Origin: Nitrososphaerales archaeon
GTDB taxonomy: Archaea; Thermoproteota; Nitrososphaeria; Nitrososphaerales; Gagatemarchaeaceae
Assembly: GCA_014874415.1 (NCBI GenBank)
Contig: JACWAI010000004.1
Coordinates: 1-40,469 of the forward strand
Direction: 5' to 3'
DNA length: 40,469 bases
Below the pieces are notes generated by a model. That model was not told the origin of the DNA and ran no database searches. It worked only from the letters and a program-made list of their open reading frames with translations. The position numbers and the translations under genes are program-made. This document shows positions 7,515 to 16,197 of the stretch, piece by piece (within the stretch, counting starts at the first letter, position 1; each line of letters begins with the position of its first letter).

Positions 7515-9122
7515 CTACTCGACCGTTGTCTGTGACTGGTCTCTGAGGAAGTTAAGCAGGTAGTACGGACTCCCGACCCCCCTGCCTGTGACCCCGCTCG
7601 CCTTCCACCCTGTGAATGACTGGGCGCCGGGCCAGGCGCCGGTTGTCGAGCCTCCGCTCCTGTTGGCGTAGGTGACCCCGAACTTGATGCCGTCGAAGAA
7701 CTTCTTGATTTCCCGCTTGTCCTTGCTGAAGATGCCTGCGGTCAGCCCGTATTCGGTGGCGTTCGCCCGGTCGATCGCATCATCAACGGAGTCGTATCCG
7801 TTCACCACCACGAAGGGGACGAACAGCTCCTGCTTCACCAGGGGGTTGTCTTCAGGGAGGTCGGCCACCACGGTCGGGGAGACGTAGAACCCCTTCTGCA
7901 AGCTCCCTTCCTTCATGGCGTCCCCGCCGGTGACGAAGTTGGCCCCTGACTGCCTAGCCTTTGAGACTGCGGTCTGGAAGGTCTCCACGGCCTTGGCGTT
8001 GATCAGCGGGCCCATGAATGTGTCATTCAACCGGGGGTCTCCCACTGAAATCTTGGCGACCCGGTCCTTAAGGGCGCCTAGGAACTTGTCCTTGACCCCG
8101 TTCTGGACGTAGACCCTGGACGTCGCGCTGCACTTCTGTCCCCCATACCCGAAGGCAGCCCGGACAGTCCCCTCAACGGCCTTCGGTATGTCGGCCTTGG
8201 AAGTGATTATGGTCGGGTTCTTGCTCCCCATCTCGAGGACCATCGGCTTCGGATATTCCTGCTCTGTGTGAAAGCGGCGGAAAAGCCTCATCCCCACGTC
8301 CCTGGAGCCGGTGAACGCCAGCCCGGCCACGTCGGGGTTGGTGACGAACTCGTCCTCGAAGTTGGACCCGGGCCCGGTCACAAAATTCACGGCTCCCCGG
8401 GTGACCCCCGCATCCACGTACAGCTGGTACAGCATGATGCCAGTCAGCGGGGCTTCGCTGGTCGGCTTGAGAATGACAGAGTTGCCTGTGATGAGTGCGC
8501 CCATGGCCATCCCGTTGGCGAGCATGAACGGGAAATTGAATGGAGAGATTACGGGCCAAGCCCCGAAGGGCTTGCATGCGTCGATGTTGTGCTCTCCAGG
8601 GCCGCCGGGGCCCATGCGGATTGTGTATCCCCTTTCCCTGCGCATCACTCCGGAATAATACTTCACGGCGTCGATCGCCTCCCAGCACTCGGCGAGCGCC
8701 TCGAGCCTGTTCTTCCCTACCTCGTAGGTGATGGCCGCTGCGATGTCGAACTTCCTGTCATCGATGAGCTTCGCGTACCTGTCGAGGACCTTCACCCTTT
8801 CCTGCCAGGGCTTGTTGCTCCATACCTCGAAGGCCTGCTTGGCAGCTTCGATGGCCTGCCTGGCGTGCTCCCTCGTGCCGACCTGGAACCTCCCGACGAC
8901 GATGGACGTGTCGATGGGGCTCCTGTGCTCGAACTCCCCAGCCTCGGAGCGGACCTCCTCCCCCCCGATGTACATCGGGTAGCTCCGGCCGAGCTTCGGC
9001 CCAAGGCTCTTCAGTGCCTCTTCGAACTTCGGGTTGAGACTCTCGTCGGCGAAAAGCGTAGTGTAGGTTATCTTCTTGACCTGGCGTTTCGGCTTCGCAC
9101 GGGCAGAGATCTTGCTTGGCAT
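7515..9122 (-). CDS. aldehyde dehydrogenase, probably 1-pyrroline-5-carboxylate dehydrogenase
   Basis: This 535-residue member of the ALDH superfamily has the oxyanion Asn in PFNFP (N196), the cofactor-binding ILKPTSE (K219), the general base in LEMG (E297) and the catalytic cysteine in GGQKCSATSR (C331). FTGSRDVGMRL and GGQKCSATSR are typical of P5C dehydrogenases, which oxidise glutamate semialdehyde to glutamate with NAD+ in proline breakdown. No proline dehydrogenase is in the window, so the substrate remains an inference; other semialdehydes are possible. A TATA-like GTTATTTAG (9146-9154) lies 28 bases before the ATG, so it may be transcribed alone and leaderless although it follows lipB by 38 bases. 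Confidence 0.85.
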   Translation of the reverse strand: MPSKISARAKPKRQVKKITYTTLFADESLNPKFEEALKSLGPKLGRSYPMYIGGEEVRSEAGEFEHRSPIDTSIVVGRFQVGTREHARQAIEAAKQAFEVWSNKPWQERVKVLDRYAKLIDDRKFDIAAAITYEVGKNRLEALAECWEAIDAVKYYSGVMRRERGYTIRMGPGGPGEHNIDACKPFGAWPVISPFNFPFMLANGMAMGALITGNSVILKPTSEAPLTGIMLYQLYVDAGVTRGAVNFVTGPGSNFEDEFVTNPDVAGLAFTGSRDVGMRLFRRFHTEQEYPKPMVLEMGSKNPTIITSKADIPKAVEGTVRAAFGYGGQKCSATSRVYVQNGVKDKFLGALKDRVAKISVGDPRLNDTFMGPLINAKAVETFQTAVSKARQSGANFVTGGDAMKEGSLQKGFYVSPTVVADLPEDNPLVKQELFVPFVVVNGYDSVDDAIDRANATEYGLTAGIFSKDKREIKKFFDGIKFGVTYANRSGGSTTGAWPGAQSFTGWKASGVTGRGVGSPYYLLNFLRDQSQTTVE

Positions 9123-9145
9123 GAGGGGCGCCGACCGGACGTGCG

Positions 9146-9154
9146 CTAAATAAC
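9146..9154 (-). promoter_or_regulatory. TATA-like box for the aldehyde dehydrogenase
   Basis: The minus-strand element GTTATTTAG is centred 28 bases before the ATG at 9122, in the short gap after lipB. Confidence 0.5.
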
Positions 9155-9160
9155 TGTCGC

Positions 9161-9799
9161 CTAGTGCGGGGCGACGAGGCGCTGGTGGGTGAGGGACAGG
9201 CCCGTGACCGCTGAATACTCCCTGGCGAACATCGCCTTCACTTCATCGAACGGGATTGGCTTCCCCGTGATCTTCTGCATGGACGTCATGGTAGAGGGGT
9301 CCAGGCCGCAGGGGCGAATGAGCTCGAAGTAAGAAAGGTCAGTGTTGACGTTGAGGGCGAACCCGTGGTACGTCACCCATTCGGTGACGGCGACGCCGAT
9401 GGACGCGAGCTTCTTCCCCTGGACCCAGATGCCGGGGTGCCCCTCCATCCTTTGACTCTCTATGCCGTAGGCTCTTGCGGTCCTGATTATCGCTTCCTCC
9501 ATCCCCCTAACGTGGCGCCTCACGTCGTGGTCTGACAAGAGGACGATGGGGTACCCCACCAGCTGTCCGGGTCCGTGGTATGTGGCGTCCCCGCCTCGCT
9601 CGACCTGGAAGACGGGTATGCCTTGAGGCCTGAAGTTGGCAGGGGTGGTCTTGCGCCCCAGGGTTATGACGTGGTCGTGCTCTACCAGGACAAGGGTGTC
9701 CGGGATTTCCCCCCTGGCCCGCTTTTCCACGAGCTGCCGCTGGAGCTGCAGGGCCTGGCCGTACTCCATCCGGCCGAAATCGACTAGGTAGCCGTTCAT
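9161..9799 (-). CDS. lipB: lipoyl(octanoyl) transferase LipB
   Basis: This 212-residue protein shows the LipB signature RGGDATYHGPGQLVGYPI (residues 68-85), the catalytic lysine in GKKLASIG (K130) and the catalytic cysteine in IRPCGLD (C164). LipB moves octanoyl groups from acyl carrier protein to the lipoyl domain of E2 subunits, after which LipA inserts sulfur. Its ATG overlaps the stop of the E3 gene by four bases, so it is coupled to the 2-oxoacid dehydrogenase genes whose E2 it would modify. Length and motifs are complete. Confidence 0.95.
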   Translation of the reverse strand: MNGYLVDFGRMEYGQALQLQRQLVEKRARGEIPDTLVLVEHDHVITLGRKTTPANFRPQGIPVFQVERGGDATYHGPGQLVGYPIVLLSDHDVRRHVRGMEEAIIRTARAYGIESQRMEGHPGIWVQGKKLASIGVAVTEWVTYHGFALNVNTDLSYFELIRPCGLDPSTMTSMQKITGKPIPFDEVKAMFAREYSAVTGLSLTHQRLVAPH

Positions 9800-11229
9800 G
9801 TCCTGAGCTGATGGATGGGCCTGCCTGCGGCCGACTCCGAGGCTTCCATGATCGCCTCGGGGAGGGTCGGGTGAGGGTGTATGGTGAGAGCTATGTCGTC
9901 GACCGTCGCGCCCATCTCTATGGCCAGGGCCACCTCGCTGATCAGGTCTGAGGCCTCGGGGCCGACGATCTGGACCCCCAAGACCAGCCCGTCACCTTCG
10001 TTGGAGACCACCTTTACGAACCCCTCCGGCTCCCCTGTCGTCAGCGCCCTTCCAAGGGCTGCGAACTGGAACCTGCTACGCTTTACCTTGTAACCCGCCT
10101 CAGCCGCCTTCGCCTCGGTCAATCCCACGCTGGCGACCTCGGGGTCGCAAAACACCGCGTCGGGGATCACCTTCCAGTCCGCCGCCGAGGGCATCCCTGC
10201 GATGCATTCGGCCGCCACGATCCCTTCCTTCGAAGCCTTGTGGGCAAGGAGGGGCGGGCCCCTCACGTCCCCGATGGCGTAGACCCCCGGAACGTTGGTC
10301 TGCATCCTGTTGTCCGTGATGACGTATCCCCTGGCGTCAGTCTGGACACCCATCTTCTGGAGGTTCAGTTTCTCTGTCCTTGGCTTGCGGCCGACGCTCA
10401 CGAGTATCCTGTCGAACCCGAGCGTCACCTTGCCATCGGGCGTGTCTATCTCGGCTCTCGCTTCGGAGTCGGTCTTGTCGACATGGGCGACCTTCGACTT
10501 CAGAAAGACCTTGACGCCTTTGCTCTCCAGCTTCCTATGGACCACCCGGACGACCTCGGGGTCGCTCCCCGGAAGCAGCTGGTCCATGATCTCCACCACT
10601 GTGATGGCGCTCCCCAGCTTCTGGAACATGGACGCGAATTCGAGCCCGATGGCCCCACCTCCGACGATCAGCAGGCGGCTGGGTGGACCCTTCAGTTCGA
10701 GTCCCTCCTTCGAGCTGATTATCCTCTCGCCGTCGAACTCCAAGCCAGGGAGGCTCGACGTCCTCGTCCCGGTCGCTATGACCAGGTTCTTGCATGAAAT
10801 CTCCTCCTTTCCCTGGGAGGTGGTCACGGCGATCCTGTCCTTTGCGACGAGCTCCGCCTCACCTAAGATGACTGTCGCGTGGTATCCCCGAAGAAGGAGC
10901 TCTATCCCGCTCACCAGCCGCGATATGACCTCTGACTTCCACTTTTGCAGCTGGGCGAAGTCGACGGAGACGTTCGAGGCGCGAAACCCGTACTTCTCCG
11001 CCTCCTTCACCTTGTCGACTAGCTTTGCGACGCTGATCAGCGACTTCGAAGGGATGCACCCATAGTTCACGCACTCCCCCCCTAGCCTGTCAGCTTCGAC
11101 CACGACAGTCTTCAGCCCGAGCTGGGCCGCGCGGATGCCGCAGACGTAGCCCCCGGGGCCTCCGCCGATTATCGCGATGTCCGCTTCAATCAAGATATTG
11201 GGCTCGCGAAGCGTTATCGGCTTAAACAT
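9796..11229 (-). CDS. lpdA: dihydrolipoamide dehydrogenase (E3)
   Basis: This 477-residue flavoprotein has the FAD-binding GGGPGG near residues 22-27 and the redox disulfide GGECVNYGCIPSK (C53, C58). The second dinucleotide fold reads VGGGAIGLEFASMFQKLG, the ATG-like YAIGDVRG binds FAD, and the C-terminal catalytic dyad is in HPTLPE (H453, E458). It reoxidises dihydrolipoyl groups of E2 with NAD+. It lies 18 bases after E2 and overlaps lipB by four bases. All key residues are present. Confidence 0.96.
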   Translation of the reverse strand: MFKPITLREPNILIEADIAIIGGGPGGYVCGIRAAQLGLKTVVVEADRLGGECVNYGCIPSKSLISVAKLVDKVKEAEKYGFRASNVSVDFAQLQKWKSEVISRLVSGIELLLRGYHATVILGEAELVAKDRIAVTTSQGKEEISCKNLVIATGTRTSSLPGLEFDGERIISSKEGLELKGPPSRLLIVGGGAIGLEFASMFQKLGSAITVVEIMDQLLPGSDPEVVRVVHRKLESKGVKVFLKSKVAHVDKTDSEARAEIDTPDGKVTLGFDRILVSVGRKPRTEKLNLQKMGVQTDARGYVITDNRMQTNVPGVYAIGDVRGPPLLAHKASKEGIVAAECIAGMPSAADWKVIPDAVFCDPEVASVGLTEAKAAEAGYKVKRSRFQFAALGRALTTGEPEGFVKVVSNEGDGLVLGVQIVGPEASDLISEVALAIEMGATVDDIALTIHPHPTLPEAIMEASESAAGRPIHQLRT

Positions 11230-11247
11230 TGCTGATGGTTTGGGGGG

Positions 11248-12465
11248 CTAGAGGACTTCGGAGAGGAGCTTCTTTGTGTCCTGGATCGTCTCCACGACCC
11301 TGGAAGTGAACCTGGCGGCGTAGGCCCCGTCGAAGACGCGGTGGTCGAAGGAGAGCGAAAGGTAGGTGGTGTCCCTCACCTCTATCTTCCCGTCCCGAAC
11401 CACGGGGCGCTTGGCTATCTTGTGGAGCCCAAGTATCGCGACTTCGGGGACGTTGATTATCGGCGTCGCGAACAAGCCGCCTATCGCCCCCACGTTCGTT
11501 ATAGTGAACGTGGACCCGTGCACCTCGTCGAGGGTCAGCTGGGCGCTCCTCGCCTTCTGAGAAAGCTTCTCTATCTCCCCGGCGATCTCGAAAATGTCCT
11601 TCCTGTCTACGTCCTTCACTACGGGGACCACCAGCCCCTGGTCGGTGTCCGTGGCGATTCCCATGTTGTAATATCTCTTGAGAATGATGTTGCCTGCCTG
11701 CTCGTCGAGCGTCGAGTTGACGTAGGGGAACTCCTTGAGCGCGGGCACGAGCGCCTTTATGATGAACGGAAGGTAGGTGAGGCGGACGCCCCTCTTCTCC
11801 GCGCTCCCTTTGAACGCCTCACGCAGAAGGACGAGCTCTGTCATGTCGGCCTCGTCCACGTGGGTCACCTGGGCCGTCGTCCGGAGAGATTTCGCCATCC
11901 TTTCGGCTATCGTCCGCCTCAGCCCCCTCAGTGGGACGACCTCTTCCTTCGGGGCCCCTCTCGAGGGTTGAGTCTGGACAGCCTGGGCGGCGACGGCAGA
12001 CGTGCCCGAGCCCGATGCCGATCGTTTCACGTCTTCGTCAGTGACCCTCCCCTGCGGTCCGGTACCGCGTATCTTGCCCATGTCGACGCCGAGCTCTCTG
12101 GCGAGCCTGCGCGTCGCGGGAGTGGCTAGGACCCCTGCGGAAGGTGCAGGCGACTGCACTTGAACGACCTGGGCGGAAGCTGTCACTGGTTGTGGTGAAG
12201 TGGGAGTGGAAACTGGAGCCGGAGGTCCTGAGCCTCCCTCGTCTATCACCATGATCGTCTGCCCGACCTTGGCCACGTCCCCCTCTTTCACGAGGATCTT
12301 GGCGACCTTGCCTGTCCTCGGGGACGGGATCTGGACGTTGACCTTGTCCGTCATCACCTCGACGATGGGCTGGTCCTCTTTGATCTGATCCCCTTCCTTT
12401 GTCATCAGCTTCAGAATCTCCCCTTCAGTAATCCCCTCCCCCAGGTCTGGAAGTTTGAACTCCAT
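11248..12465 (-). CDS. dihydrolipoamide acyltransferase (E2) of a 2-oxoacid dehydrogenase complex
   Basis: This protein of about 405 residues has one lipoyl domain, with the lipoylated lysine in VMTDKVNV (K43 counted from the TTG at 12471). A proline- and alanine-rich linker (80-115), the E3/E1-binding domain (ATPATRRLARELGVD, about 117-150) and the catalytic acyltransferase domain follow, with SFDHRVFDG (H377, D381). The acyl group is not readable from sequence. The ATG at 12465 is preferred; a TTG lies two codons earlier. A TATA-like GTTTTTAACC (about 12493-12502) stands about 30 bases upstream, so E2-E3-lipB may have an internal promoter in addition to read-through from E1, which ends 45 bases upstream. 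Confidence 0.94.
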   Translation of the reverse strand: MEFKLPDLGEGITEGEILKLMTKEGDQIKEDQPIVEVMTDKVNVQIPSPRTGKVAKILVKEGDVAKVGQTIMVIDEGGSGPPAPVSTPTSPQPVTASAQVVQVQSPAPSAGVLATPATRRLARELGVDMGKIRGTGPQGRVTDEDVKRSASGSGTSAVAAQAVQTQPSRGAPKEEVVPLRGLRRTIAERMAKSLRTTAQVTHVDEADMTELVLLREAFKGSAEKRGVRLTYLPFIIKALVPALKEFPYVNSTLDEQAGNIILKRYYNMGIATDTDQGLVVPVVKDVDRKDIFEIAGEIEKLSQKARSAQLTLDEVHGSTFTITNVGAIGGLFATPIINVPEVAILGLHKIAKRPVVRDGKIEVRDTTYLSLSFDHRVFDGAYAARFTSRVVETIQDTKKLLSEVL

Positions 12466-12515
12466 GTACAATCTGGGCGATTGGATGGCAGGTTAAAAAC
12501 TCTGTAGACGCGCTG

Positions 12516-14660
12516 TCAGTAGCTGACCAGGTCCAGGGCGGCCTTCGTCACTCTCTCTTTGTTCGGGATGTAATTGTCTTCGAGCCTTGCCAGGGGGATG
12601 GGTATGTCATAGCCCGTGACCCTTTTGATGGGCGCCTTCAGGTAGTCGAGGGCCCTCTCGGCTACAGTAGCCGCCACCTCCGCGCCTACCCCGACGTTCC
12701 TGGGCGCCTCGTGGACTACGACGAGCCTACCAGTCTTCTGCACCGAGGCGAGAACGGCGGAGAAATCGATCGGAGAGACGGTCCTGAGGTCGACGACTTC
12801 GGCGGCGACCGACTTTTCCCCCAGGGCATCGGCTGCCTGCAGGGTGGGCACCATCATGGCTCCGTAGGACACCAGAGTCACATCAGTACCCTCCCTGACG
12901 ACCTTCGCCTTGCCGATGGGGATCCGATAATCCTCCTCCGGAACGTCCATCTTCGGGGAGTCGTAGATCTTCTTCGGCTCCATGAAAATGATCGGGTCTG
13001 GAGTCATGAGGGCCGACGCGAGGAGCCCCTTGGCGTCATAGGGGGTGGACGGGATCACAACCTTCAGGCCAGGGGTGTGGGCGAAGTACGCCTCGGGAGA
13101 TTCAGAGTGCAGCTCGGGGGGCCTTATGCCCGCCCCATACGGAAAGCGGATGACGCCCCTCGGTGCAAAACGGCCCCTGGACCTATTCCTCATGCGTGCG
13201 ATGTGGCTGAAGATCTGGTCGAAGGCGGGGAGGGAGAAATTGTCGAACTGGAACTCCGCCACCGGGACCATCCCGCCGATGGACAGCCCGACGAAAATCC
13301 CGCCGATGCTGAGCTCTGCAAGCGGGGTATCGAAGACCCTGTCCCCGAACTCATCCGCGAGCCCTCGGGTGACCTGAAAGACCCCTCCGTTCTTGGCCAC
13401 GTCCTCCCCGAAGATGACGACTTTTTCGTCCCGCCGCATCCCCTCCCTGAGGGCCATGTTGACAGCGTTCCTGATGTTCACTCCAGGCTTGCCTCCTGAG
13501 ACGGTCGGCTCAGGCGCGTCGGGGGCTGGGGTCCCTTCCACCCCAAAGTTCTCCGCGCGCTCCACAACAAGATTCGGCGTGGGCGATGAGAATGTGTAGT
13601 CGAAAATCGACGTGGGCGGCGGAGCAGGCGTTGCGCGGTAGGCGGCTATGGCGTCGGTCATCCTGGCCTGGGCCGCTTCGGTTACGGCTTCCTTCGACCT
13701 GTCGTCAAGTAGACCACGGTGCCGGAGATACTTTTCGAACCGGGTGATGGGGTTCCTCTTTTCCCACTCTGCGACCTCCTCGGGGGCCTTGAGCTTGTTG
13801 GACACGAGCTCGGCAGTTGTGTGCGGACCCATCCTGTAGGTCGAATACTCGATGAGCGTAGGACCGCCGCCCCTTCTCGCCTTGTCCACGGCGTATTTCG
13901 TAGCCTCGTAGGAGGCGATGATGTCGTTGCCATCGACGAAGATCCCCTCGAACCCATAGGCCACGGCCTTCTGGGCGATCGTCTTGGATGCGGTCTGGGC
14001 GTTCCTCTTCACCGACAGCGCCCACTGGTTGTTCTCGACGCCGAAGACGACCGGAAGATCATAGACGCCTGAGAAGTTCAGAGCTTCGTGGAAGTCGGCC
14101 TTGGAGGTGCCCCCGTCGCCGGTGGCGACGAATGTGACAGATTTCTCGCCCTGCATGCGCTTGGCCATGGCGAGCCCCGCGGCATGGGGGAGCTGGGTGG
14201 CGACGGGCACCGCCAGTGGGAGCATGTTCAGGCCATCGGGCATCTGCATCCCCCTCTCGTCCCCTCCCCAGTAGAGGAGGAGCTTGGGCGCAGGGAGGCC
14301 GAAGGCGAGCATGCCGGCGGAGTCCCTGTACATCGGGACGTACCAGTCCCCCTTCTCCAGGGCGTTCACTGGTCCCACCTGGCATGCCTCCTGGCCCTTC
14401 CCCGGGGCGTAGGTCCCTATCTCCCTAAGGGTCGAGAGGTTGGTCGCCTTGTCATCGAAGAGCCTGCCGAAGACGAGCTGCTCGTACAATCTCCTGAGAG
14501 TTTCAGGTGAAAGGTTGGGGTCCTTCCCTCTGAGAGTCCCGTCCGGGGCAAGGCGCTGATAGAGGAAATCCTCGGCCTTTGTGAACTTGAAATCGTTCTC
14601 GCTGAAGATGCGGGGGACCGGGTCGGACCCCGAGGCCTTCAGAAAGTCTGCCTCTGTCAA
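12516..14660 (-). CDS. 2-oxoacid dehydrogenase E1, alpha and beta subunits fused
   Basis: This 714-residue protein joins two chains that are usually separate. Residues 1-365 are E1 alpha: thiamine diphosphate motif GDGG...NN (G181 to N211) and the loop TYRMGPHTTAE (about 274-284), which holds the phosphorylation-site region of related enzymes. A linker rich in P, E and G (about 365-393) leads to E1 beta, recognised by EKVVIFGEDVAKNGGVFQVT and FDTPLAE. The enzyme decarboxylates a 2-oxoacid and acylates the E2 lipoyl group. YRMGPHTTAE fits pyruvate or branched-chain enzymes, and the substrate cannot be fixed here. The TTG start overlaps the lipA stop by four bases. Confidence 0.93.
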   Translation of the reverse strand: MTEADFLKASGSDPVPRIFSENDFKFTKAEDFLYQRLAPDGTLRGKDPNLSPETLRRLYEQLVFGRLFDDKATNLSTLREIGTYAPGKGQEACQVGPVNALEKGDWYVPMYRDSAGMLAFGLPAPKLLLYWGGDERGMQMPDGLNMLPLAVPVATQLPHAAGLAMAKRMQGEKSVTFVATGDGGTSKADFHEALNFSGVYDLPVVFGVENNQWALSVKRNAQTASKTIAQKAVAYGFEGIFVDGNDIIASYEATKYAVDKARRGGGPTLIEYSTYRMGPHTTAELVSNKLKAPEEVAEWEKRNPITRFEKYLRHRGLLDDRSKEAVTEAAQARMTDAIAAYRATPAPPPTSIFDYTFSSPTPNLVVERAENFGVEGTPAPDAPEPTVSGGKPGVNIRNAVNMALREGMRRDEKVVIFGEDVAKNGGVFQVTRGLADEFGDRVFDTPLAELSIGGIFVGLSIGGMVPVAEFQFDNFSLPAFDQIFSHIARMRNRSRGRFAPRGVIRFPYGAGIRPPELHSESPEAYFAHTPGLKVVIPSTPYDAKGLLASALMTPDPIIFMEPKKIYDSPKMDVPEEDYRIPIGKAKVVREGTDVTLVSYGAMMVPTLQAADALGEKSVAAEVVDLRTVSPIDFSAVLASVQKTGRLVVVHEAPRNVGVGAEVAATVAERALDYLKAPIKRVTGYDIPIPLARLEDNYIPNKERVTKAALDLVSY

Positions 14661-15583
14661 ACGTCGGTTTCGGCGTTCGCGGCCATATAAGATTGGTGCC
14701 GCCCTGTGTCGTTTCCAATGGCTGTCCTGATGAAGAACTCGCCTGCCCTGTAGCTGCTCCTCACCAACGGGCCGGATGCGACGTACCTGAAGCCCAGGTC
14801 CTCTCCGATGGACCTGTAGCGCTCGAACTGGCTGGGATTGACGTATTCGACGACCTTCAGGTGCCTCGGCGAGGGGCGGAGGTACTGGCCCACCGTGAGG
14901 AAATCCACGCCGGCCTGTCTCAGGTGGACCATCGCTTGGGTTACCTCTTCTTCGGATTCGCCGAGTCCGACCATTATCGAAGACTTCGTGTAGATGCGGT
15001 CGCTGAGCTTTTTCACGTTCCTCAACACAGACAGGGACTGCCAGTAGTGGGCCCTCGGGTCTCTGACCTTGTGCGTCAGGGACATCGTCGTCTCGATGTT
15101 GTGTGCTATGACATCGGGTCTCGCGTCAACGACCAGCTTCAGGTCGGCCAGGTCCCCCTGGAAATCGGGGATGAGTACCTCTACGAGCATGCCCGGGTTC
15201 TTCTCCTTGACCAGGCTGATCGTCCTGGCGAAGTGCGAAGCGCCTCCGTCCGGGAGGTCGTCCCTGTCCACGGACGTCAGGACCACGTAGGTGAGCCCCA
15301 TCTGGGAAAGCGCGAATGCCACGTTCTCTGGTTCGAACTGGTCTAGCACCCCCAGGGGCTTCCCTGGAGTCACCATGCAGAACCTGCAGGCCCTCGAACA
15401 GACGTCTCCCATCAGCATGAGGGTCGCCGTTCCCCCTCCCCAGCATTCGTGGACGTTGGGGCAGTGAGCTTCTTCGCAGACAGTGTGGAGGTTGAGGGTC
15501 CCGAACAGCCCCTTCAGTTCCTCGTAGCTCTGGCCCTTTGGCGGTGTTACCGTCAGCCACTGGGGCTTCGGCTCAGCCAGCAT
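14657..15583 (-). CDS. lipA: lipoyl synthase LipA
   Basis: This 308-residue radical SAM enzyme has both iron-sulfur sites of LipA: the auxiliary cluster CEEAHCPNVHEC (C36, C41, C47) and the SAM cluster CSRACRFC (C62, C66, C69), plus the C-terminal VRSSYRAGE motif. It inserts two sulfurs into octanoyl-E2. It follows the HTH regulator gene by one base and overlaps the E1 start by four bases, so cofactor synthesis and the enzyme that needs it form one transcription unit. The motifs are complete. Confidence 0.97.
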   Translation of the reverse strand: MLAEPKPQWLTVTPPKGQSYEELKGLFGTLNLHTVCEEAHCPNVHECWGGGTATLMLMGDVCSRACRFCMVTPGKPLGVLDQFEPENVAFALSQMGLTYVVLTSVDRDDLPDGGASHFARTISLVKEKNPGMLVEVLIPDFQGDLADLKLVVDARPDVIAHNIETTMSLTHKVRDPRAHYWQSLSVLRNVKKLSDRIYTKSSIMVGLGESEEEVTQAMVHLRQAGVDFLTVGQYLRPSPRHLKVVEYVNPSQFERYRSIGEDLGFRYVASGPLVRSSYRAGEFFIRTAIGNDTGRHQSYMAANAETDV

Positions 15584-15584
15584 T

Positions 15585-16016
15585 TCAGCTGCCGACTACT
15601 TTCAGCCTGTCAAAATCCTTTCCGGTGAAGGTCCCTTCACAGGCGTAGCAGCCCTCGGTCGGGAACCCTGGTTCCAGGTCTCCGTGAAGGGTGCACATCA
15701 GCTTGTTGAAGCGGATGTAGTCGAGTACTTCCGTCATTGACCTCAGAGCCTCCCTGCTGTCTGGCTCATCTGCCGAGAGGTCCCTTGCAATCTTGTCTGC
15801 CGCCTTTACAACGGTCCTGTCCGCTTCGAGGTTGACCATCATGCCGCGTGTCTTGCGCGCGTAGTTGCTTACTGTGGCCTGGGTCACTCCAAGGCGCTTG
15901 GCCACCTGCTGCTGGGTCAGGTGGAAGTCCTCCTTCAGCCTCCTGGCTATCATCGCACGCAGAGCCGGTAAGGCAGAGTTCGCGACTATCTCGTACGGGC
16001 TGATAAGGCGGGACAA
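15585..16016 (-). CDS. HTH transcriptional regulator with C-terminal cysteine motif
   Basis: This 143-residue protein has a Cro/XRE-like helix-turn-helix at about residues 30-55 (LTQQQVAKRLGVTQATVSNY). The C-terminal part holds CTLH and CYAC, a possible C-x2-H...C-x2-C metal site. It resembles small archaeal predicted regulators of the COG2522 type. It is the first gene of the lipA-E1-E2-E3-lipB run, one base before lipA, which suggests it controls that operon. The start used is TTG 16016. Its TATA-like box (about 16046-16053) and a palindrome (16026-16039) lie just upstream, consistent with autoregulation. The ligand is unknown; a lipoyl-, thiamine- or redox-linked signal would fit the context. 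Confidence 0.8.
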   Translation of the reverse strand: MSRLISPYEIVANSALPALRAMIARRLKEDFHLTQQQVAKRLGVTQATVSNYARKTRGMMVNLEADRTVVKAADKIARDLSADEPDSREALRSMTEVLDYIRFNKLMCTLHGDLEPGFPTEGCYACEGTFTGKDFDRLKVVGS

Positions 16017-16025
16017 CTGTAGACA

Positions 16026-16039
16026 ATAACGTATGTTAT
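16026..16039. promoter_or_regulatory. palindromic operator candidate at the lip/2-oxoacid dehydrogenase operon
   Basis: ATAAC-GTAT-GTTAT forms a 5-bp inverted repeat with a 4-base spacer. It stands between a minus-strand TATA-like TTAAATATC (about 16045-16053) and the TTG start at 16016, where a repressor would act. Confidence 0.5.
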
Positions 16040-16197
16040 ACTCTGATATTTAAGCCGATGGCCCCCTGAAGGGAACAGTTTCAAGATAGCAGGGTGGGCT
16101 ACGGTTTGAAGACCGCAAGCTTATTGGAGGAGGCGAAGACGTTTCGATTCTTCTTGCAGATTGAAGCTCTCGGAGTGAGATTGAGGTCTGAAATCTG

